Both the position numbers and the translations under genes were made by a program. Under the pieces are notes generated by a model. The model searched no databases. It had not been told where the DNA came from and was given only the letters and a program-made list of their open reading frames with translations. From contig CM028129.1 of assembly GCA_016271365.2 (NCBI GenBank), positions 843,590,001 to 843,654,000 on the forward strand: a stretch of DNA of 64,000 bases. The letters are read 5' to 3'. Source of the DNA: Neoceratodus forsteri. Lineage: Eukaryota > Chordata > Ceratodontiformes > Ceratodontidae. Below, piece after piece: positions 20,875 through 31,711 of this stretch (positions within the stretch are counted from its first letter, which is position 1; each line of letters opens with the position of its first letter).

Positions 20875-22474
20875 AATCCAGAAATTTTGACCCTTAATTT
20901 TACCCCTTCGCAAACATTGAAGATTATATTTCCATCTCATTGGCGCTGTAATAAAATTCACTATTTAGGGTATTTTTACCCCAGAATCTGATTCATTTGG
21001 CTCTTTTAAGTTATGAACCATTGACACAGGAATTAGACCAGTTGGTGAAGTGGTCACATCTGTATTTAGCAATTATTTCAAGAACGGAGGCAACACGGAT
21101 GACCATCTTTCCTGAAGTACTGGATTTTTTCTAACATTACCAATAACCCCATCCCAGTTCTTTTTTGCTACCTGGAATAAAATTTCTTCTCGATTCACAT
21201 GGGCAGGTAGACGTCCTAGAATACGATGGTCAATTATGCAGTTGCCAACGAATTTGGGAGGCCTCAACCTCCAAAACCTATTAGAATATCATAGGGCAGC
21301 TATCAGTAAAATTATTTTGGCATGGTTAAATAAGAATTATGATGCCCCTTGGAAATTTATAGAATTTATTCTAAACGATTTATTTGATATTGCCCCCCAT
21401 AATTTTTGCCCCCATTACAGCCCCACCTAGGTTCAGAGATTTCTCATATGGCACTAGATACACTCTAAAACATTGGCATGACATGAGGGTTCAGCCTAGC
21501 CTAGCACAGAACTTTTATTCCTTTAAATTACTTATCTCAGACAAGAGCTTTTTACCAGCGCAACTGGACTTAACTTTTCATCGACGGCACCGCCAGAGCC
21601 TTTCTTTCACATAGCAATTTTTAGATTCACAAGGGATAGTGCCTTTCACAAGGTTGTACACAACTTACCAATTACCATAGTAGGACAATTATCGATACTT
21701 GCAGGTTTGGATCTTCTTAATGCAACCCTCCCCCCTTCAGAATACATTCACAAATTCTGTTCCATGTTTAATGCAACTTATACTTGGAGCAATAAGGGGG
21801 CACCAAACCCCACATTTAGTGGGATCAGCTTATAAGGCCCTCCGAGATCATTGGGGGGAATCAACATTAACAATTCTTAGAGCATGGAATAAGGATCTAC
21901 GTACAAACATCCCACACGATGTCTGAGTGACCCCAATTCAACATCCAATGACAATCTCACAGGCACCATATTGGAAGGAATTTATTAGGAAATGTAGAAT
22001 CTGCTTTTTTAATACTCCAGACAAACTGATAAAATATTTACCTAACAGTTATGGTATCTGTTGGATGCTCTGTGGGGAGCAGCAGACAAATGTAGTACAT
22101 GTATTTTGGAATTGTCCAGTTCTTACCCAGTTCTGGTAAGACATAGGTACCAGCCTGGCACAAATAGTTAGTACAGATTTAATTCTCATCCTTCAGCTAG
22201 CTTTATTATATACAGTATGTATTAGAGGACAGCACTATTCCTCTTCATAGGAGTCAATTATATCTGTATCTGGCAGCTGCAAAAAAGGCGATTACCAGAA
22301 ATTGGCGTAGCACAGTGGCACCGACCTTAGCTCAATGGCAGGCTGTCATGAATGAAGTATATTTTTTGGAGAGGACAATAGCTACCTCTCATGGTAGAAC
22401 ACAATTTGAGATAACATGGAGAAAGTGGGTGTTTTATATGGCCCAAATAGATGACTCCTTTATCCCATGAGATC

Positions 22475-22514
<40 letters not shown>

Positions 22515-22693
22515 TGATGCTACACTGTTTCGCTGCTACTTCCCTTAACCTCAAATTCTTTGCATTCTGTGATATTATGAGATATGTCCTGCCAACAGTA
22601 TAGTGTATATGCTATAATTAAGCTCTGATGGATTGAGCTTTGTATATTGCAAGATGGAGAGAATACATAAATAAACAAATAATTAAAAAAAAA
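20875..22693 (+). mobile_element. L1-A fragment 4: ORF2 C-terminal region, 3' UTR and A-rich end
   Basis: After copy 2 the L1 frame returns with IHYLG (about 20960), LIHLALLSYEPLTQELDQLV and GRTEATRM-like thumb sequence. It continues LPTNLGGLNLQNLLEYHRAA and YKALRDHWGESTLTILRAWN, and then a zinc-knuckle-like C-x3-C-x8-H-x4-C (CWMLCGEQQTNVVHVFWNC, about 22060-22120). Stops and frameshifts are frequent. The 3' UTR contains (GT)n, and the element ends in an A-rich tail (about 22665-22692). Some 30-80 codons between FADD and this piece are missing, possibly deleted at insertion of copy 2. Confidence 0.85.
22479..22513. repeat. (GT)n microsatellite
   Basis: 35 bases of GT repeat in the 3' UTR of L1-A. 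Confidence 0.97.
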
Positions 22694-22740
22694 TGCCCAT
22701 TTGCCATCACGAGGTCAAGGGTATTCCCTAACCTGGCTGA
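22694..22740 (-). mobile_element. CR1-A islet between L1-A and a plus-strand CR1
   Basis: On the minus strand this 47-bp stretch reads RLGNTLDLVMANG, matching RLGNTLDLVLSNGE of the intact-order copy CR1-D (about 60530). It is the missing link between the CR1-A EN at 23525-24420 (which stops at MVSEP) and the CR1-A EN end at 1302-1496. It proves that L1-A on its left and the plus CR1 on its right both landed in the same CR1. Confidence 0.85.
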
Positions 22741-23524
22741 ATAGCGAACACAGTGCCCACAACCAGAACCTGCAGCATGACCCAGAGCAAGAAGGCTAGG
22801 GCAAAGAGAGCACAGTGGAGGAAAAGGATCTAGGGGTACTAATGATGGGGAGTATGAACCACTCAGCTCAATGCAAGTAGGCGGCTGCAAAGGCAAACAA
22901 GATTCTGGGGTGCATAGTGAGGGGAATCTCCTCCAGGCACAGAGAAGTGATCCTACCCCAGTACAGATCACTGGTCAGGCTGCACCTGGAATACTGTGTG
23001 CAGTACTGGTGGCCATTCCTGAAGAAGGACATCAGATTGCTGGAGGGAGTGCAGTGTAGGGCAATGAAGATGATACAGGGACTTGAGGGGAAATCCTACA
23101 AGGAGAGCCTGGGAGAGCTGCAAATGTATTCCCTGGAAGAGAGGAAGGATAGGGGGTTATGAGTGAAACCTTTAAGTACCTAAAGGGTATTAACAGGATT
23201 AATACAGAAGGGATTCTTCAGATCAGAAGGGGGAGGGACACGAAAGGGCATCAGCTGAGATTGGAGAGGGGAGATTCAGGAGGGAAATCAGGAGACACTT
23301 CTTCACAGAAGGGGTGGTAGATAAGTGGAACAGTGCCTGAGGAGGTGGTATCGTGTAGAATGATAGGAGGATTTAAGAGACGGTGGGACAGAGTGAAGGG
23401 GGTGCTTATGAGGAGGAGGGAGGTGGGGCAGCTGCAGGTTGAGGGGCTAGCTGCACAATCGAGCAGACTCGATAGACTGTGAGGACTGTTTCTGCTGGCA
23501 TTTCATATGTTCCTATGTATGTTC
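22741..23524 (+). mobile_element. CR1 plus-strand 3' end inserted in CR1-A
   Basis: 5'-truncated CR1 with the RT C-terminal region. It shows AAAKANKILG-like sequence, YRSLVRLHLEYCVQYWWPFL, KDIRLLEGVQCRAMKMIQGL and YSLEERKDRGL, then a decayed C-terminus and a tail of TTCCTATG-type repeats at about 23508-23524. Opposite in strand to CR1-A. It sits between the LGNTLDLV and MVSEP blocks of CR1-A EN. Confidence 0.87.
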
Positions 23525-24055
23525 ATATGGTTCGCTGACCATTTGCATCAGGAAGCTGTACTGGAAGGCATCCAGCAGTACCTGTTTCCTTCTATTCCTG
23601 GTTGTGTGGGTACTCCAATCCAGTCCTGGCATGTTGAAGTCCCCCACGACCACCATACTACCCTTCTCGTAGGTTCTCCTGATCTGTCTCGCTAGTTCCC
23701 TGTCTAGCTCCTCTGTCTGAAAGGGCGGCCTGTACACCACTCCCATCCTGAGAGTCCTATTCTTGGAATCCTGGATTTGCATCCATATTGACTCTGTACT
23801 GCCCTCCTCCCCTTCCTCCCATACACACTTCAGTCCTTCCCTCACATATAGTGCCACCCCCTCTTTCCCATTTGCTCTATCCCTATGAAATATCCTGTAC
23901 CCTGGTATCGACAGGTCCCAGTCACTGTATTGGGTGGCCCATGTTTTGGTGATGGCCGCCATGTCCACCTCCCCCTCTGCCATGAGAGTCTGTAGCTCTT
24001 CAGTTTTCTTCCCAAGGCTCCTAGCATTCAGGGTAACCGCCTCCCACCCCTTCAC
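23525..24055 (-). pseudogene. CR1-A endonuclease (open 180-codon piece)
   Basis: Open minus-strand frame from Met at 24055. It shows MKGWEAVTLNARSLGKKTEE (N catalytic block), DMAAITKTWATQYSDWDLSI (the ETW block changed to KTW, so the catalytic Glu appears lost), GYRIFHRDRANGKEGVALYV, MGVVYRPPFQTEELDRELAR and MVVVGDFNMPGLDWSTH. It ends at MVSEPYE where the plus-strand CR1 begins. This is a normal apurinic-type CR1 EN fold, lacking the last third. Confidence 0.88.
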
Positions 24056-24420
24056 CTTCCCCCCCTCCCCTGCTGGCCTCCTTTACTAGCATCACCACTA
24101 GTACTTGCCCTTTGTCCTTTGTCACTGTTATGGGGGAAAGCTCATATGGCTTCCCAACCTGTGGTCTCTGCATGACCCCTGTCCACTTGCCCCCGGCTTC
24201 TAGTTTAAATTCCCAACTACCTCTATGTACTCCTTCATCCTCTGTTTCAACACTTTCTTTCCCTCCTTGCTCAAGTGTAGTCTATCCTTAACATAGAGAC
24301 TATTGTCCTCCAGGTCCTCCCACCCCCACCAGCCCATACCTTTAGCATGACACCAGGTTCTTAGCCATCCATTAAATTCCTCTATTCTCAGTCTTTTCTG
24401 GGCTTTGCTTGAGTCAAGAG
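24056..24420 (-). pseudogene. CR1-A ORF1 C-terminus (SGNH/GDSL esterase-like) remnant
   Basis: On the minus strand near 24300-24240 the sequence reads SLYVKDRLHLSKEGKKVLKQ. The D-x-L-H-L pattern is the C-terminal catalytic Asp/His block of the GDSL/SGNH hydrolase domain carried by CR1 ORF1. It is followed by stops and the spacer before EN. The N-terminal part of ORF1 is not present, so CR1-A ends near 24420. Confidence 0.7.
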
Positions 24421-24661
24421 GGGCTCATTGCTGTGAGTTGGAGAATCAGGAGGCTTTCTACGGGACTCAAATGGTCGAATGGTAAATAGTTTGAGGACTG
24501 GGAAAAAAGGATTCTTCTGAAGAGAAAAGGACTGTGGTGTTACTGCAAAATGGGCAAGGTACTTTGTGAAAGCTACTGGTGATCGAGGAGATCGTGTATT
24601 GCAGTGATCCTACAACATCTTGTAAGGAGAAAACCTCTAGCCAATGAAAAGGGTGGTTGGG

Positions 24662-24714
<53 letters not shown>

Positions 24715-25569
24715 AGAGCTAAAGGTTGGCACTGTATCTGAATCTGAGGACTTTGGGAAAGGAAAGGGTTGCAGGTAGCCAGCATTCAGGAGCCTGCTGT
24801 TGTTTTTAAACCAGCTGTGGAAAGACAGAGATGTGATCCAGAAACTGCGAGTCACTAGCCAAAAGCCACTGGAAAGGTGGAAATTTGGAGAACTTGTTTG
24901 CTGCTCACTGGAGCTGTTTGTTCCTGTCCTGGAGAAGAGTGAAAGCTGAAAGTCATTCACAGCTGCAGCTGGGAGCCAGGTAGGGAGCCTGCAAACCCCT
25001 ACCGAGTGAGGTAGATTTGGTTGCAGGGGACCGCAGGCACATACCCAAGTGCTAGGGTACTCTGGATCCATTAGGGGAGCCAAACTGTGGAGTCACTCCT
25101 GGGTCTGGGTTCATTGTGGCCTTGCATCTGGGCTCTGTGATCAGACCTGTGGAACAGGCTGAAGGGGACATGCTGCAAGAATCTTCAAGCAAGCTGGAGG
25201 GTGACAAGCCACAGGAGTCTTCATGCAAGTTCAAGGTCAACCAACATTCTTCTGCCCCATCTGCTTGCTGCCCTCAGTGTGATTGATTGAGTGATCCCTG
25301 GACTTCCAGAATCCACTGTGCAAGTAGCTGAATCCCAGCACTGCAGGACCATGAGTAACTCAGGGCTTGCCCTGCCACAAGGGGAGTAAAATGTTTGAGT
25401 GTTGACATCCTAGGAAAAGTTACTTATAGAGCTCCAGCGCTGACCAACCAGCAGCATCTAGCAGGCCTGCGTTAAGTCTTAGTACCCAGCTAGAACTGTC
25501 AAGACATTGGGGGTTGGCACTGGTACCAGTGGGGGTGGGCAATGGTATTGTCAGTGTTCTGACCTCTGG
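24421..25569. other. Unassigned sequence containing a GT microsatellite
   Basis: No gene or recognised element apart from (GT)n at 24664-24713. It could include the upstream part of an LTR whose end may lie at about 25730, but no left boundary is visible. Small frames on both strands match nothing I know. Confidence 0.4.
24664..24713. repeat. (GT)n microsatellite
   Basis: 50 bases of GT repeat, uninterrupted. Confidence 0.97.
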
Positions 25570-26932
25570 GCCCTGTTAACCACTTTAACCCAATTTTCTC
25601 TTCCATAGCAATCTTGCTCCCAGTAACCCCTTTCCTTGCCCTTCCCCCTAAAATAAAGCTGTGGTTTGTTTGTTGCAATTCCTGTGTTGTGGGCTTTTTA
25701 TTGGTATTAGATGTTAAGTATATGTGTTTTACAGTATTGGTGCACACCGTGGTATCCAGTGTGAGGGGTGACTGGAAGGGGAGGTGGGTAGGTACGGCAT
25801 CCCGGGGGTTGCACCAATCAGTACAAAAGGTTTGCAAGTGCAACCCCTGTATTTATAATACAATTTAATCAATTTAGTGGGGTGGCTCCTGGTGTGTGAC
25901 CAAACAGAAACATATGGTTAAAGTTCCAGGGCCTTACTCCCTCCCCCATTTTGCTGCATCAAAGCCTGCACTTTTTTCCAAATTAACTCTAACAGTCTTA
26001 CTTTCATACTTTTTGGAGGGGCTCTTGGTTCTCATCATCTAGCTGAACCATGATTAAGCCTGACCACTTCGGCAAAGTGACCACCTCCAATGGTCAGGTA
26101 AAAAGCATCACATTTTAACTTGCCTTATCAGAGCTGAGGTCTCCTTGCTTCCTCGATATTTTTTTGAAGAGACCACTCTCTAGGCTTCATTACTTATGGT
26201 GTGCTCTGGCCAATGAAGGGCTCACAGGTGTCTAATAGGGAGCTTAACAATTAGAAGAAGGCCACAATTCTGCTACATTCAAATCAGTACAAAAGGTTTG
26301 CAAGCTCAACCCCTGTATTTACAATACAATTTAATAAATGTAGTGGGGTGGCTCCTGGTGTGTGACCAAACAGAAACATATGGTTAAAGTTCCAGGGCCT
26401 TACTCCTTCCCCCATTTTGCTGCATCAAAGCCTGCACTTTTTTCCAAATTAACTCTAACAGTCTTACTTTTCATACTTTTTGGAGGGGCTCTTGGTTCTC
26501 ATCATCTAGCTGAACCATGATTAAGCCTGACCACTTCGGCAAAGTGACCACCTCCAATGGTCAGGTAAAAAGCATCACATTTTAACTTGCCTTATCAGAG
26601 CTGAGGTCTCCTTGCTTCCTCTATATTTTTTTGAAGATACCACTCTCTAGGCTTCATTACTTATAGTGTGCTCTGGCCAATGAAAGGCTCACAGGTGTCT
26701 AATAGGGAGCTTAACTCAGTTTTCTCTTCCATAGCAGTCCTGCTCCCAGTAACCCCTTTCCTAGCCCTTCCACCAAAAAAAAGCTGTGGTTTGTTTGTTG
26801 CAGTTCCTGTGTTGTGGGCTTTTTATTGGTATTAGCTGTTAAGTATGTGTGTTTTACAGTATTGGTGCACAACGTGGTATCCAGTGTGTGGGGTGACTGG
26901 TAGGGGAGGTGGGTAGGTTGCACCAATCAGAC
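25570..26932 (+). repeat. A-B-B'-A' duplication with LTR-end-like A units
   Basis: Unit A (about 25580-25815) and A' (about 26712-26932) are about 95% alike by eye. Each has an AAATAAAGC or AAAAAAGC stretch, GTGTTTTACA, then GTATTGGTGCACACCGTGG or GTATTGGTGCACAACGTGG. An LTR typically ends in CA followed by a TGG primer-binding site, so A looks like R-U5 plus the binding site. Unit B (about 25816-26278) and B' (about 26281-26711) are about 97% alike and lie head to tail. No gag, protease or polymerase frame is visible. Low confidence on LTR identity, high on the duplication. Confidence 0.6.
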
Positions 26933-27094
26933 TCCTGGCACACTGTTACTTTACTCTGGATGGAGGCACTGCACAATTTTCTTTCCATTCTAGGACTGAA
27001 CCCCCAAACACCACCACAACAGAACTCAGGCCACTTAACCTGTGTGGCAGTCAACAGGCAGGGGTAGTAGCCCACTGTCACATGGCACCTGGGA
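26933..27094. other. Short unassigned stretch
   Basis: Sequence between A' and the 3' end of CR1-C with no recognised feature. It may be retroelement internal sequence following the A' unit. Confidence 0.3.
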
Positions 27095-27147
27095 CACATT
27101 GAGTTCCTTGAGTGTCTCCTTATAGGGCTTCTGATGTAGACCCTGCA
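27095..27147 (-). mobile_element. CR1-C fragment: RT C-terminal region, left of family K insertion
   Basis: The plus strand here reads like the CR1 C-terminal region seen elsewhere (TCCTTATAGGG, then TGTAGACCCTGCA). It continues after the insert as CACCATTTTAGTTGCC at 27699. CR1-C has lost its true 3' end to the left. Confidence 0.75.
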
Positions 27148-27694
27148 TGGTTCTATGTCATAACAGCGAACACGAAATGGCGATCACTATTTTGGCAAGT
27201 GTATATTGCTGAAAAGCAGTTCGGCGATATACACATGCTAGTGATTAAACATCTGGCACATATGCTTAGTGTCTATGCAGGGGGCTGTGCCCCCCCCCAC
27301 CTACTTAAATATTCCTAACTCCAGGGTGGTGCATGTCGGGAAGGGGGTGACACTCTGGAATTGAAAAAGACGAACAAACTGGCAGCCGCAACCAGCGGCA
27401 AAAGTTTTTCTCTCCCGGTCCTCAGCCCTGAATCCAGTACCTGCTGCACCGGAACTAGCTTCCCTCACCACCACACTATATGGCTGGCTCGGCTGCAGCA
27501 GGCACACTTCACAGCAATAACCCTCTTCCCTGTCCCTCTCCTTCCCCTCGCTATCCTCCCTTTCCGGTCGCCTTCCCCTACCATTGCAGTAGCACTGCAT
27601 CGCTACCCTTGTAGGTCGCTCTTGATAATAGCGCCAAATATGAGTCGCCTTTTTGATGGTCGCTCATATTCGGTCGCTATCATCACAGGATACC
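27148..27694. mobile_element. Family K non-autonomous DNA element, copy 1 (547 bp)
   Basis: It begins TGGTTCTATGTCATAACAGC and ends in GATAGC-complement sequence, so its ends are imperfect inverted repeats (about 16 of 24 bases). A GCGA/TCGC motif recurs near both ends. An internal hairpin GTGTATATTGC...GCGATATACAC lies at about 27200-27235. It interrupts CR1-C between GACCCTGCA and CCATTTTAG. A degenerate 8-bp duplication is possible (ACCCTGCA against ACCTCACA). The second copy is at 60771-61352. No transposase is encoded. Confidence 0.8.
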
Positions 27695-29533
27695 ACCTCA
27701 CACCATTTTAGTTGCCTCCTCTGGATTGCCTCCACTTTGTTTATATCTTTTCATAGATGTGGTCTCCAGAACTGTACACAGTATTCCATATGTGGTCTCA
27801 TCAGTGACCTATACAGAGGCAACACAACCTCCCTCCTTCTGCTGGTGAGCCCTCTCCCTATACAACCAAGCATCCCCCAGCCTTCACAACTGCCTTGTCA
27901 CACTGCCTGGCTACCTATACAGTAGGTCATCTGAGATGATTACACGCAGGTCTCTCTCCTGCTTGGTTGTTGTCAATTACACTCCCCTCATTTTGTACTC
28001 TACCTCTGGGTTTCTGTGCCCTAAGTGCATTATTCTGCACTTTTTCACACTGAAACCCAGTTGCCATACTCCTGACCACTCCTCAAGTTTTCACAGGTCT
28101 CTGTTCATCATTTCCACTCCCCCAACCGGAGTGTCCACCCTACTGCAGATTTTGGTGTCATCTGCAAAGAGGTAGACCTTCACCTCCAGCTCCTCTGCAA
28201 TGTCACTTATAAATACATTAAAGAGAACTGGTCCCAGCACTGATATCTGAAGCACCCTGCTGGTCACCTTCCCCTCCTTGGAATGAACTCTGTTTGCCAC
28301 CACTCACTGTCTCCTATCCCCTAACCAATTATACCCTGTTTATCACCTTTGGAGCCACTCATACGCTCCCCTGCTTGTTTAATGGGCTCCTATGTTGAAC
28401 AGTGTTGAATACCTTACTGAAATCTAGGGATGCCACATCCACTGCACCACCCTGCTCTAATTCCTTAGTCACCCAATCAAAGAAATCTATCAGATTCATT
28501 TGACATGACCTCCCCCTATGAACCCATGGTGCCTCTGCTCTTGTAATCCCTTTGATTCAAGATATTTCACTATCCTCTCCTTCAACATTGATTCCATTAA
28601 CTTTCTCACCACTAAGGTCAGACTGACTGGTCTATAAATACCAGCCTCCTCCCTGCTACCACTTTTATTAAGAAAGACTGCATTTGCCCTCCTCCAGTTC
28701 CCTGGAACCACACCTGATTCTGCTGGGCTATTGAAAAGGACTGTCAGAGATGTAGTCAATACCTCCCTGGGTTCTTTCAGTACTCTAGGATGTATCTCAT
28801 CTGGTCCCATTGCTTTATCTACTTTCAGACTAGTGAGTTGCTCTAGTACCCTCTCCTCTGAAAAAAGGCTGGTGTCCATTTCTCTCCTTACAGAGCTCAT
28901 ACAGTATCACGTTTTTGTGGCCCCTCCACTTCTCACTCCTTTGTGAACACTGAATAAAAGTATTTTAGTATGTCTGCTTTTCTCCCTGGTCTTCCTCTGC
29001 ACAGTCCCCCCACCCCATCCCTTTTTAATCTTACAATTCCTCCCCGGTCCTCCTCTTTTCACTTATATGACTAAAAAATGTCTTGTCCCTTTCATTACTT
29101 CTCGGGCAATCCTTACTTCAGTTTGTGCCTTTGCACTCTTTACTGCTTTCACTGCTTCTCCTGGTTCATCTCCCTATCCTCCTCCCTCTGCACCTCCGTA
29201 TATCTTCTGAATGCTACCCATTTAACCCTTACCTTTTCATGCACCTCTCTTGAGAACCATATGGTCCGGTTCTTACTTTTACTCACTTGCCTGACACAGA
29301 GGTTTGTAGGCTTCAATATGGCCCACTGTTCCCCCACTTCACCTATGTCATCTCCCCATGCCAGATCATCCTTGAGACATTCATCCATATTTACAAAATC
29401 TGCCCTCCTGAAGTTCAGGTTTGTCACCCTAGTGTGGTTGGAATTTGCAGTTGTCCTTATATTGAACCCCTCTGTACAGTGATAACTGGTCCCCAGGTGA
29501 CTTTCCACCTTTACGTCTGCCATACTGTCCCTG
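27695..29533 (-). mobile_element. CR1-C fragment: RT, linker and EN end
   Basis: Decayed minus-strand CR1. RT: SGPLS... is absent here; instead VLGPVLFNVFISDIAEELEV and VYLFADDTKICSRV (about 28240-28150) give the LGP and FADD blocks. MGPDEIHPRVLKEP, GVVPGNWRRANAVFLNKSG and IYRPVSLTLVVRKLMESML (28900-28560) give the RT start. The linker and EN end lie at about 29545-29150, with VTNLNFRRADFVNMDECLKD and HLGTSYHC (SDH block altered to TSYH). Several frame changes occur. It stops at a DNA-element insertion at 29534. Confidence 0.87.
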
Positions 29534-30452
29534 GCCCCTATGCAAGAATGGGCAGAGTGACTAAGCGTTGAGTATCTGAGGCACATAGCCACTCCACACC
29601 CATTGCACCCACCATGTGGGATGCACCAAAGGGGGGGCACGCAGCTGCAAAGCACCCAATCCCCTGGCTGCGCAGACTGCATAATGCTGGAGGTGGGTGG
29701 GGGGCATGCCAGAACTACGTGCCATGCACTAAGACATGTAGTGCTGGCTGCGGGGGTGCAGAGGGGGCACATGGTACACCAGGGAGAACCCTGCCATAAG
29801 CCCCCTACATACCCCGTGCACACAGTAGGGACTCACACGGACAGGGCAGATAACCCACACACCCATCCACTAGGACCATTTCAGCTGTACCCCCCATGGC
29901 CGCCAGGTGCCATCTGCCTCCGCACACACCGGTGGGCAGCACCCACCTGATGCCCCCTCCCAACCAACACACACCCCATGTTGGGGCACCAGGCCAGGGA
30001 TGCGGCTCCCCCATAAGGCAACCGTCCCCGGTGCCTCCAGGCATATAGCGGATACATCTCCCACCCCCCCGGCACTGCCAACAGGCCCCAACCCCACCCT
30101 GTACCAGTGCAATGCTCCAGTGCCACATCACAGGGGGAGGCAACATTTCCCTCCACTCACCTCTACAGCCGCCGGCCCTTGGATATTGGCTGGACACGCT
30201 GCCAACACATGCCCCACCGCGTAGGGGATCTACTCTGTGACCCGGTCTGGGCATCTGATTGGAGACCCAGCCTGGTCTGTGACTCCACCCCTGGCTGCCC
30301 TGTGGTGTCCTGCACACTGGGGAGGTGGGGCCTTGGACAGGTGGTGGCCGGTAGTGCATACTGGCCAGTGCACACCTGTCTGCAGGTGCAGATCTCTACG
30401 GGTGGGTAATGTGCCATCAGCGTGCATCAACCGCCCATTTGTGCATAGGGGC
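29534..30452. mobile_element. GC-rich 919-bp element with 20-bp terminal inverted repeats
   Basis: Left end GCCCCTATGCAAGAATGGGC (29534-29553). Right end GCCCATTTGTGCATAGGGGC (30433-30452). They are reverse complements at 18 of 20 positions, with further similarity inside, including GGCACAT. Composition is strongly C-rich on the plus strand and unlike the CR1 it splits. Large frames (up to 184 codons) are composition artefacts with no family motif. It interrupts CR1-C inside EN. Flanking CCCTG and TCCTG might be a 5-bp target duplication; superfamily unassigned. Confidence 0.78.
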
Positions 30453-30465
30453 TCCTGTTTGTAAA

Positions 30466-30516
30466 TACCAGCTCTAAAATAGCCTCATCAATGATGAGGC
30501 TATACTAGAGCTAGTA
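30466..30516. repeat. Near-perfect 51-bp palindrome
   Basis: Arms 30466-30489 and 30493-30516 are reverse complements at 21 of 24 positions around a 3-base centre. The inner 11 pairs are perfect (ATAGCCTCATC and GATGAGGCTAT). It sits between the right end of the 919-bp element and the resumption of CR1-C EN. The loop is too tight for a typical microRNA precursor. Confidence 0.9.
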
Positions 30517-31711
30517 CTTATGATAGGGGTCCACTGACTAGCTGCCTGTGGAATTCCACCTGTAGGGAGTCCAGGATGTCCCTGCTCCTAGTTGAAGCTG
30601 CAGCTGGGAGGCTCCAATCTACATCTGGCAGATTGAAGTCCCCCACCAGCAGCATCCACCTCTTTTTTGCCATTTTATAAATGGCTCTCACCAGTACCCT
30701 ATCTAGCTCTTCACTCTGTGATGGAGGTCTGCAGATCACACCATTGTGAATGGTGGCTCCCTTCCCCTTCTTCTGGGTGACCCGCAGTACCTCTGCCCCT
30801 CCTGTATTCCTTGTATCTCTGTTGCTTTTATGCTTTTCCTCACATAAAGCAGCACACCCCTCCTTTTTAACTACCTTGTCCTTTCTACACAGAGTAAAGC
30901 CTGGTATGGCCATTTCCCAGTGGTTGTTTTTATTGCACCATGAGTCGGTAATGGCTGTTATATCCAGCCTCTGCCATGACAGCTTCTAGGTCTGGAATCT
31001 TATTTATTAGATTTCTAGCATTTGCACACATGGCCTTCCAGACCATGTTACCCTTCTTATAATTACCCTTCTTTTTCTCTTTTTGTCTTTCATCTTTCCC
31101 CACTCTTTTTTTGATGCTATTGTTTCCATTCCCATCCCTTTCTTCAAATCTATTTCTTTTATAAATTAGCCCTCAGTGGTAATTTTCTACCCCAGGTTCT
31201 TCCTACTTCTTTCCTTAGCCTTTGGGGGGTGTCTGTTTCTGCCACCCTAATGTCTTCCTCCACGCCCATGGCTAGTTTAAATGTTCATTGAAGTAACATT
31301 TAAACCATCCACTGAGGACTGTGGTCCCCTTCCAGATGGATATAGGTCATCAGTCTTGTAAAGGCATTTATCCTTCCATGTTGGACCCCTGTCCCCAGTG
31401 TAACTGAACCCTTTCTGTCTGCACTATTCCTTCAACCAAGAGTTGAAGGTATTGGTGCAGTATTGGTTTGGAGATCCCTCTCCTCCCCTCTGGTATTCAC
31501 AGGTATCCCCTCTGCAAAAGCCACTGAATGTGCTATCTTCCTAAAACAGCTCCCCTGCTATTTGAACTCCCCTTGCACTATCCCCGTCCCATCCCTAGCT
31601 AGGTCATTAGTCCCTTGGCGGACAGTGACATCCAGATCTTCCTCCCTTCCTGCTACACTAGCAATCCTCACTATTCTCTTCCCATCTCTTCTGGCCAGGC
31701 CTGCGGCACCT
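30517..31711 (-). mobile_element. CR1-C fragment: EN and ORF1 3' part
   Basis: EN frame 30913-30518 shows MAIPGFTLCRKDKVVKKEGC, VICRPPSQSEELDRVLVRAI and WMLLVGDFNLPDVDWSLPAA, ending QLVSGPLS. Upstream (30990-31060) lies the N-terminal EN (ARNLINKIPDLEAVMAEAGY-like, with stops). The rest to about 31711 reads as decayed ORF1, including a QGTNDLARDG-like remnant near 31610 of the HIGTND block of the esterase domain. The L2/Rex-like copy 3 then interrupts it. Confidence 0.82.

Noticed and set aside
29603..30430. Overlapping long frames on both strands (up to 184 codons) in the GC-rich element
   Set aside because: Proline/arginine/glycine-rich translations in several frames at once come from base composition. 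No motif, and they end at the element borders.
30466..30516. microRNA precursor
   Set aside because: The 3-base loop and 51-base total length do not suit a typical precursor, and there is no expression evidence.
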